A DNA stretch of 35,743 nt from positions 1 through 35,743 of IMG/VR virus record IMGVR_UViG_3300044675_008009. One strand, given 5' to 3'. The DNA is from a virus. Position numbers and translations under genes: made by a program. Positions 30,491 through 35,743 of the stretch are shown piece by piece. The notes below the pieces were generated by a model. The model did not search any database. It was not told the origin of the DNA and saw nothing but the letters and a program-made list of their open reading frames with translations. Within the stretch, counting starts at the first letter, position 1. Every line of letters starts with the position of its first letter.

Positions 30491-32920
30491 TTAGGAAGAA
30501 CACCCAAAACATTCAAAATCAGAATCTTCTGGTCTTGGTGGTAAATTCAAGTGAGAATAATCAACTTTTGGAGGTTCGGGTGTTGTTTTAGGTTTTTCTC
30601 TTTTTGACATGTCGAGTGCCAAATGTTTAGCTCCTGTTGAAATTGCCTTTGTTCTAACATAATAACAAAGAGTTTTTAATCCTTTTTCCCAAGAATAAAA
30701 ATGTGATGAAGTAATCTTTGATAATGTTGGATTACCCATATAAATGTTCATTGATTGAGATTGATCAACAAATGGTGCTCTGTCCGCGGCCATGTCGATT
30801 AGCTCTCTTTGAGATATTTCCCAAATAGTTTTGTACTTAGGAAGTAAGTGTTCAATTCTTTTAACTTTTTTATTATAGTTTTTATCTTCAGGGTCTAAAT
30901 AATTATTGAAGTTAATATTTTGAATTGATCCTTCATTTAAAATGATTTCATTTTTTAAATCCTCACACCAAATTCCAATTTTTTCAAAGTCATAAATTAA
31001 GTACTTATTTACAATCATAATTTCACCACCAACAACTCTCCTATTAAAAATTGCGGAGTGAGCTGGTTCCGTCATTTCGTATGAACCTGTGATTTTAGCA
31101 GAAGACGCAACAGGCATTTGTGCTGTGAACAATGAGTTACAAACACCATACTCAATAACGCTTTTCTTTAGTTTTGCCCAATCCCACATTCCTGAAAGTT
31201 GTGATTCATCTAATCCCCACATATCAAATTGGAATGCTCCTTCTGACATAGGTGACCCTTTAAAATAGGTATAAGGTACTCGACCACCTTTAATACAAAG
31301 TTGATTACTTTCATATATTGCGGCGTAGTAAATAGTTTCAAAAATATCTTTGTTTAATTTACGAGCTTCGTCTGATGTAAAAATATAGTCCATTAAATAG
31401 AATACATCTGCCAAACCTTGAGTACCGATCGCAATTGCTCTTTGTTCAAAACCACCTTTTTTTCCTTTACTAGTTGAGTAGTTGTTAATATCGATAACTT
31501 TATTTAGCGAACGAACAACTTTTCTAACTTCACTAAATAAAAGTTCAAAATCAAACTTACCTGATTTAATAAAGTTTTTCAAAACCATCGAAGATAAGGT
31601 ACAAATTGCGGTTGTGGATTCATCTGTATATTGATATATTTCGTTACACAAATTAGATTGTTTTATCACCCCAATATTTTGATGATTTGATTTTTTGTTT
31701 GCGTTATCTTTAGAACATAAATAAGGAACTCCAGTTTCAACTTGAGACTCTACTATTTTAGTCCAAATATCTTGTGCTTTGACTTTTTTACCTAAACCGA
31801 TTGATACCGCTTGGTTATATACCATCTCGTACTCATCACCATAACATTCTTGTAGTGGTTTCAATCCGGCTTTTACAATATCATTAGGACAAAATAAATA
31901 CCAATCTGCATTATTTTTAACTGCCCGCATAAAGTTATCGGGTATCCAAAGAGCGGTAAACAAATCACGAGCTCTAAGTTCTTCTGCACCTGTATTCTTT
32001 TTTATGTCTAACAAATCAAAAATGTCTTTATGCCAAGGCTCAAGATAAATCGCAGCACTACCAGGTCTTCTACCTTGTTGGTTAAAAAATCTTAAAGACT
32101 CATTTACAATTTTTAAATATTTTAACAATCCGCCAGCATATCCACCTGAAGTTGTAATTCTACTTTCTTTACTACGAATATTAGACAATGATAATCCAAT
32201 ACCTGCAGCATCAGATGAAAATGTTGAGATATCATTTAAAGTATCCAATAGTCCTTTTCTTGAATCTGAGTTGTTATAATGAAGTACACAAGAAGCCAAC
32301 TGTGGAACTTTTGTACCAGCGTTGATCATGATTGGTGTTGCCTTAGAAATCAATTGATTTGAAAGGGATTGGTAATATTCAAGTGCGTCTGTAATATTTG
32401 TTGTAACCCACAAAGCAACTCTCATATACATATGTTGTGGTCTTTCAATTACTTTGCCGTTTGGTTTTTTTAACAGGTACATTTCTTGTAATGATCTCCA
32501 AGCAAAATAATCAAAGTTGTAATCATTATCATGATTGATTGCAACATCAATTGTATCTTCACCATACTCTTTTATCACTTCTATTAATTTTTCATTAATG
32601 ATACCATCTTTATAAAGTTCCATCATAGTCTCTGAAAAACTATCTTTGGTTTCTTTATGATATGATGATATAGCAACTGAAGATGCTAATCTTGAATAGT
32701 CGTGATGACTACCCGTATAAGAAGCCGCTATTTCATAAACTAATTTATCTAGTTCTTTTGTGGTTACTTCACCTTCTGTTGGTACTGAAGTAATAACTTT
32801 AATAAAAATCTCATCCGAGTTTACATTTAAACCTTTTGCCGATCTTTTAACTCGGTTGTATATTTTTTGTGGGTTGAAGGGTGCAGTCTCACCACCTCTT
32901 TTAATAATTTTTAGTGACAT
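30491..32920 (-). CDS. nrdA: Class Ia ribonucleotide reductase large subunit (NrdA), 809 aa
   Basis: The protein reduces ribonucleoside diphosphates to deoxy forms with NrdB. An N-terminal ATP-cone (about residues 1-90, starting MSLKIIKRGGETAPFNPQKI) indicates allosteric activity control. Core motifs include LASCVLHYNNSD (redox Cys near 209), SNLCNEIY (near 423, the Asn-x-Cys-x-Glu active site) and AICTLSSM (partner Cys near 440), plus SSAKITGSYEM near the C-terminal core. The end DFECFGCSS supplies the mobile Cys pair (804, 807) that is re-reduced by thioredoxin or glutaredoxin. The length is typical of class Ia. It lies 10 bases after nrdB and is closed by a strong terminator. All expected residues are present, so it should be active; it supplies dNTPs for phage replication. 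Confidence 0.96.
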   Translation of the reverse strand: MSLKIIKRGGETAPFNPQKIYNRVKRSAKGLNVNSDEIFIKVITSVPTEGEVTTKELDKLVYEIAASYTGSHHDYSRLASSVAISSYHKETKDSFSETMMELYKDGIINEKLIEVIKEYGEDTIDVAINHDNDYNFDYFAWRSLQEMYLLKKPNGKVIERPQHMYMRVALWVTTNITDALEYYQSLSNQLISKATPIMINAGTKVPQLASCVLHYNNSDSRKGLLDTLNDISTFSSDAAGIGLSLSNIRSKESRITTSGGYAGGLLKYLKIVNESLRFFNQQGRRPGSAAIYLEPWHKDIFDLLDIKKNTGAEELRARDLFTALWIPDNFMRAVKNNADWYLFCPNDIVKAGLKPLQECYGDEYEMVYNQAVSIGLGKKVKAQDIWTKIVESQVETGVPYLCSKDNANKKSNHQNIGVIKQSNLCNEIYQYTDESTTAICTLSSMVLKNFIKSGKFDFELLFSEVRKVVRSLNKVIDINNYSTSKGKKGGFEQRAIAIGTQGLADVFYLMDYIFTSDEARKLNKDIFETIYYAAIYESNQLCIKGGRVPYTYFKGSPMSEGAFQFDMWGLDESQLSGMWDWAKLKKSVIEYGVCNSLFTAQMPVASSAKITGSYEMTEPAHSAIFNRRVVGGEIMIVNKYLIYDFEKIGIWCEDLKNEIILNEGSIQNINFNNYLDPEDKNYNKKVKRIEHLLPKYKTIWEISQRELIDMAADRAPFVDQSQSMNIYMGNPTLSKITSSHFYSWEKGLKTLCYYVRTKAISTGAKHLALDMSKREKPKTTPEPPKVDYSHLNLPPRPEDSDFECFGCSS

Positions 32921-32930
32921 AATATATAAT

Positions 32931-33878
32931 TTAAAAATCTTCTGTAAATGTTATGGTTTCGTTTAATTTTGCTTTTTGATATTCCATGGTTCTTGATTCA
33001 AAGAAATTCCCTTTCGTTTCAACTGCAATTTGTTCCATAAACTTAAATGGTTGGTCTACATTGAATTCTTTACTACATCCCATTTTTACCAACAATCCAT
33101 CGACAACAAACTCCAAATATTGTTTCATTAAATTAGAGTTCATTCCAATAAGTGAAACCGGTAGAGATTCGGTGATAAATTCTTTTTCGATTTCTAAAGC
33201 CGATAATAGAATTTGTTTAATTCTTTTTTCAGATGGTTTGTTTTCTAAGTGATTATTTAGTAAGTGAATTGCAAAATCACAATGTAAGTTTTCATCTTTA
33301 AAAATTAGTGAATTTGCGTTACATAAACCTTGCATAATTCCTCGTGACTTTAACCAAAAAATTGAACAAAAGGATCCTGAAAAGAAAATACCTTCTACAG
33401 CCGCAAAAGCCACTAATCTTTCAGCAAAAGACGCTTTCTCAATCCAATCCAAAGCCCACTTAGCTTTCTTCTGTACTGCAGGTAATCTGTCAATTGCATT
33501 AAAACATTCGTCTTTCTCCTTAGGGTTACTGATGTAAGTATCTATAAGAAGAGAATACATTAAGGAGTGAATATTCTCCATTGCTAACTGAAATCCATAG
33601 AAGAACTTTGCTTCAGGATATTGAACTTCTCGGTAAAAATTTTCCGCCAAGTTTTCATTAACAATTCCATCAGAAGCCGCAAAGAACGACAATACATTCT
33701 TAACAAAGTATTGTTCATTTTCTGTAAGTTTTTCCCAATCCCTGATGTCGTTAGTTAAATCCACCTCTTCTGCAGTCCAAAACGCCGCTTGGTGTTGTTT
33801 GTAAAATTCCCATATATCATTGTGCTCAATAGGGAAGATGACGAACCGACCAGGATTTTCAACTAGTATTTTTTCCAT
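32931..33878 (-). CDS. nrdB: Class Ia ribonucleotide reductase small subunit (NrdB), 315 aa
   Basis: The di-iron/tyrosyl-radical subunit that generates the radical used by NrdA. All ligands can be placed with the spacing of the E. coli enzyme: Asp70, Glu101 and His104 ([15 protein letters not shown]), Glu162 (VEGIFFSG), Glu196 and His199 (DENLH), with the radical Tyr108 seven residues after Glu101. The start ([20 protein letters not shown] then TAEEVDL) resembles the RRM2-like branch. The C-terminal ITFTEDF is the tail that docks into NrdA. It lies between the helicase (22-base gap upstream) and nrdA (10-base gap), with an A/T-rich leader and no Shine-Dalgarno. Confidence 0.96.
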   Translation of the reverse strand: MEKILVENPGRFVIFPIEHNDIWEFYKQHQAAFWTAEEVDLTNDIRDWEKLTENEQYFVKNVLSFFAASDGIVNENLAENFYREVQYPEAKFFYGFQLAMENIHSLMYSLLIDTYISNPKEKDECFNAIDRLPAVQKKAKWALDWIEKASFAERLVAFAAVEGIFFSGSFCSIFWLKSRGIMQGLCNANSLIFKDENLHCDFAIHLLNNHLENKPSEKRIKQILLSALEIEKEFITESLPVSLIGMNSNLMKQYLEFVVDGLLVKMGCSKEFNVDQPFKFMEQIAVETKGNFFESRTMEYQKAKLNETITFTEDF

Positions 33879-33900
33879 TTTCTTTAAAATTTAATTATTA

Positions 33901-35283
33901 TTAATTTGTTTGAGTTTCCTTTTGTTTTCTCTTCTCGAGAAGTTCACGAACTCTTTGTCTTTGTCTTTCTTCTTTTTGTTCCTCAAGACCTAAGAAAGTC
34001 ATTGAGCTTTCAGTATCTATTTCAATCATTGCATTGTCAAACTTACAGTTTTCGAACACAACACCATCATCTCCAATACGAGACTTTGTAATTGCAATTG
34101 TGGCTAATTTTAACTCTTTTTGTTGTAATGTTTTTGCTACCGATATAATAACATGTCCCACCTGAGCCTTTTTAATTGATCCACCCATTTGATCTGTTGT
34201 CACTACCTCTGAAGATATAGATGATCTGTTACCTTGTGTTGCGGTCCAACCTACAATATTCATCTCATGACACATAGCCTCAAAAGCCCTCATCACAGAT
34301 CCTTCACTTTTCCATTCATCCCCCAAATTTTTATCAGGAACAATACAATCAATGTAATCTAAAACGATCATATCAACTTTAATCCCATCTGAAACCATTT
34401 TTCTAATTTGGTTCTTAATTTGTAACATAGTCATTGTATCTGAAGGTAGTTTTTTCAAAATCAACTTGTTAGGCATCGACTCCTCAATTTCAATAACTCT
34501 CTTCATAACTTCTTCTTTTTTCTCTGACAAATCGTCAGGATGAATCTTAGTCCATAATGTGAAGTGTTTTCTTTGTATAACCTTTGGGTTATCTTCAAAA
34601 AATATCTGAAGTACATTAAACCCTAAATTGAATGCGTGGTTTGAAATCTTTGTCAAAACTGTTGATTTTCCAACACCTGTAGGTGCTAAGATAACTCCAA
34701 TTTCTCCTTTTGCCAAACCTCCTTTCAATAATCTATCGATACCAGGTATTCCCATAGGAATCGGATGTCGGTAATCATCCTCGAGAACTTGATCAAGGTT
34801 TGAAAATACATCCAACATTGAGGTATCTTTAGCTCCAACTTGAAGTGCTGTTTTAACCATTTCTTCAAGGGTATCGTAATTTTCAAACTCACCACCATCG
34901 ATAATCTTTTGTGCCTTTCCCATCACCTTTTGTAGTTCTTGTTGTTTACAAAATTTGAGGGCCTTTTCCTGTACAAAAAGTACTCCGTCAATAGGTGCAT
35001 CCTTAATTTTTTTAATTGTATCTAAAACAATTTTTGATGCGGTTGCTTGTTGTAATTCAGATTTTGTAACCTGTTCCAGTGTTTCGAAAGATGGTGTGTG
35101 ATCGTACTTTAAATAATACTCTTTTACCATTTGCATAATTATTTTGAAGTACTTGTTTTCAAAATAATTATTTTCGATTACATCAAGAATAGAATGTGAA
35201 AAATCTTTGTCTACAATGATTTGATTTAATAATTGTAATTGAAATGTGTTCCCTAAATATTCAAAATTTTTACTAGTCGCCAT
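33901..35283 (-). CDS. Replicative DNA helicase, DnaB-type (T4 gp41-like), 460 aa
   Basis: An N-terminal helical domain of about 150 residues is followed by a RecA-like motor: Walker A APTGVGKST (about 200-208, Lys206), an acidic FFEDNPKVIQRKH segment around 228-240, Walker B MIVLDYID (Asp309), and a TATQGNR sensor region near 348-354. The Arg/Lys/Glu-rich C-terminal tail may bind the primase or a loader. The overall length and motif order match T4 gp41, the hexameric 5'-3' helicase that pairs with the gp61-type primase (here at 1933-2832). The helicase and primase are split between two ends of the window. A TATTTAT box lies 24 bases before the ATG. It is the likely head of the helicase-nrdB-nrdA unit. 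Confidence 0.93.
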   Translation of the reverse strand: MATSKNFEYLGNTFQLQLLNQIIVDKDFSHSILDVIENNYFENKYFKIIMQMVKEYYLKYDHTPSFETLEQVTKSELQQATASKIVLDTIKKIKDAPIDGVLFVQEKALKFCKQQELQKVMGKAQKIIDGGEFENYDTLEEMVKTALQVGAKDTSMLDVFSNLDQVLEDDYRHPIPMGIPGIDRLLKGGLAKGEIGVILAPTGVGKSTVLTKISNHAFNLGFNVLQIFFEDNPKVIQRKHFTLWTKIHPDDLSEKKEEVMKRVIEIEESMPNKLILKKLPSDTMTMLQIKNQIRKMVSDGIKVDMIVLDYIDCIVPDKNLGDEWKSEGSVMRAFEAMCHEMNIVGWTATQGNRSSISSEVVTTDQMGGSIKKAQVGHVIISVAKTLQQKELKLATIAITKSRIGDDGVVFENCKFDNAMIEIDTESSMTFLGLEEQKEERQRQRVRELLEKRKQKETQTN

Positions 35284-35307
35284 ATTTTTTTTCTCTTGTT
35301 AGTAAAG

Positions 35308-35314
35308 ATAAATA
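35308..35314 (-). promoter_or_regulatory. TATTTAT box before the helicase gene
   Basis: The minus strand reads TATTTATC in the gap before the helicase, 24 bases from the ATG at 35283. This is the longest spacing of the set and the only copy at a replication gene, so it may be chance. Confidence 0.3.
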
Positions 35315-35317
35315 GTA

Positions 35318-35728
35318 CTAGTTTTTGATAAATTCGGGGTAAAAATAATTAAATTTTTGACCTGAAAAAATGTCAGTCAACTCCGCCATGATTGCTTTTA
35401 ACTTTGGGCGTAGGTCTACAGTGTATCTGACCTTTGGGGGGTATGGTTTAGCGTCAAACTGCCTATGACAAATTGTCATATCTCCAACCTTAATAATTAG
35501 GTTAAAATTTTCAGGTCCATCAGTAATTGATGTATTTAGTAACTCAGGGTTCTCTAAAATATCGTATTGATTATCCAACATATAAACCACTGATCTCATC
35601 TTTAAATCGTACTTGAGTTCACGACAAAGACTATCAATATGATAAAAAAATTCTTCTGATTTGTGAGCGTTTTTGTTGAAACCTCTAACATTGAAAAATC
35701 GTTGAACTACGATGTTATCATTGCACAT
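35318..35728 (-). CDS. Unrecognised protein of about 136 aa, possibly cut at the window edge
   Basis: From the ATG at 35726-35728 the product reads MCNDNIVVQRFFNVRGFNK and ends FSGQKFNYFYPEFIKN. The frame stays open to the last base of the window, so the true start may lie further upstream. It appears to be a soluble alpha/beta protein with two cysteines near the N-terminus (Cys2 and one in DSLCREL) and a third at ICHRQF. I do not recognise a family. It ends 34 bases before the helicase gene, on the same strand, suggesting a replication-linked accessory role, but nothing in the sequence shows this directly. Confidence 0.6.
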   Translation of the reverse strand: MCNDNIVVQRFFNVRGFNKNAHKSEEFFYHIDSLCRELKYDLKMRSVVYMLDNQYDILENPELLNTSITDGPENFNLIIKVGDMTICHRQFDAKPYPPKVRYTVDLRPKLKAIMAELTDIFSGQKFNYFYPEFIKN

Positions 35729-35743
35729 TAACAAAAATTCTAC

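Overview
The window looks like part of a large, AT-rich, T4-type contractile-tailed phage (myovirus) that probably infects a member of the Bacteroidetes. Phage origin: a gp25-type and a gp6-type baseplate wedge gene lie side by side in a long one-strand block of virion genes, next to a gp41-type replicative helicase, a gp61-type primase, an SbcD/gp47-type metallophosphoesterase and class Ia ribonucleotide reductase genes. Host guess: repeats resembling the SprB gliding adhesin of Flavobacterium, a PKD domain, and almost no Shine-Dalgarno sequences upstream of starts. The host is an inference; a metagenomic phage contig would look the same.

Layout. (1) 1-2832, minus strand: a tightly overlapped replication/recombination operon, read from right to left as DnaG-type primase, PD-(D/E)XK nuclease, a possible 30-codon gene, zinc-ribbon protein, a 48-codon gene, an 82-aa protein and a metallophosphoesterase cut by the window edge. 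(2) 2908-4417, plus strand: a two-gene cassette of Cys-rich, Pro/Thr-linker adhesin-like proteins, the only plus-strand genes. (3) 4473-5081, minus: a RuvC-like resolvase with its own terminator. (4) 5135-14612, minus: surface or fibre genes: an 833-aa fibre-like protein with Pro/Thr and poly-Thr tracts, a 550-aa protein with SprB-like repeats, a glycosyltransferase-like protein, a collagen-like fibre with a jelly-roll-like tip, a 97-aa paralogue of the first plus-strand gene, and a 972-aa tower of about seven SprB-like repeats. (5) 14612-30420, minus: the baseplate block: a 995-aa protein with a P2 gpI/T4 gp7-like motif, 301-, 391- (PKD), 268- and 631-aa structural proteins, an 1874-aa giant with central membrane-like helices, then gp6 and gp25. 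(6) 30491-35728, minus: nrdA, nrdB, the replicative helicase and an unrecognised gene at the edge. No tRNA, CRISPR array or insertion sequence was seen.

How it fits together. Regions 1 and 6 supply DNA replication, recombination and dNTPs. Regions 2, 4 and 5 build the baseplate and host-contacting structures. A short AT box, TATTTAT, lies 7-8 nt before the ATG of five virion genes on both strands and 17-24 nt before three more genes. It is the best candidate for this phage's late promoter element and may give leaderless mRNAs. The glycosyltransferase sits directly downstream of a Ser/Thr/Gly-rich fibre gene and among Thr/Pro-linker proteins, which suggests a glycosylated surface made of adhesin modules that resemble the host's. 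All functions are read from motifs and context; no database search was run.
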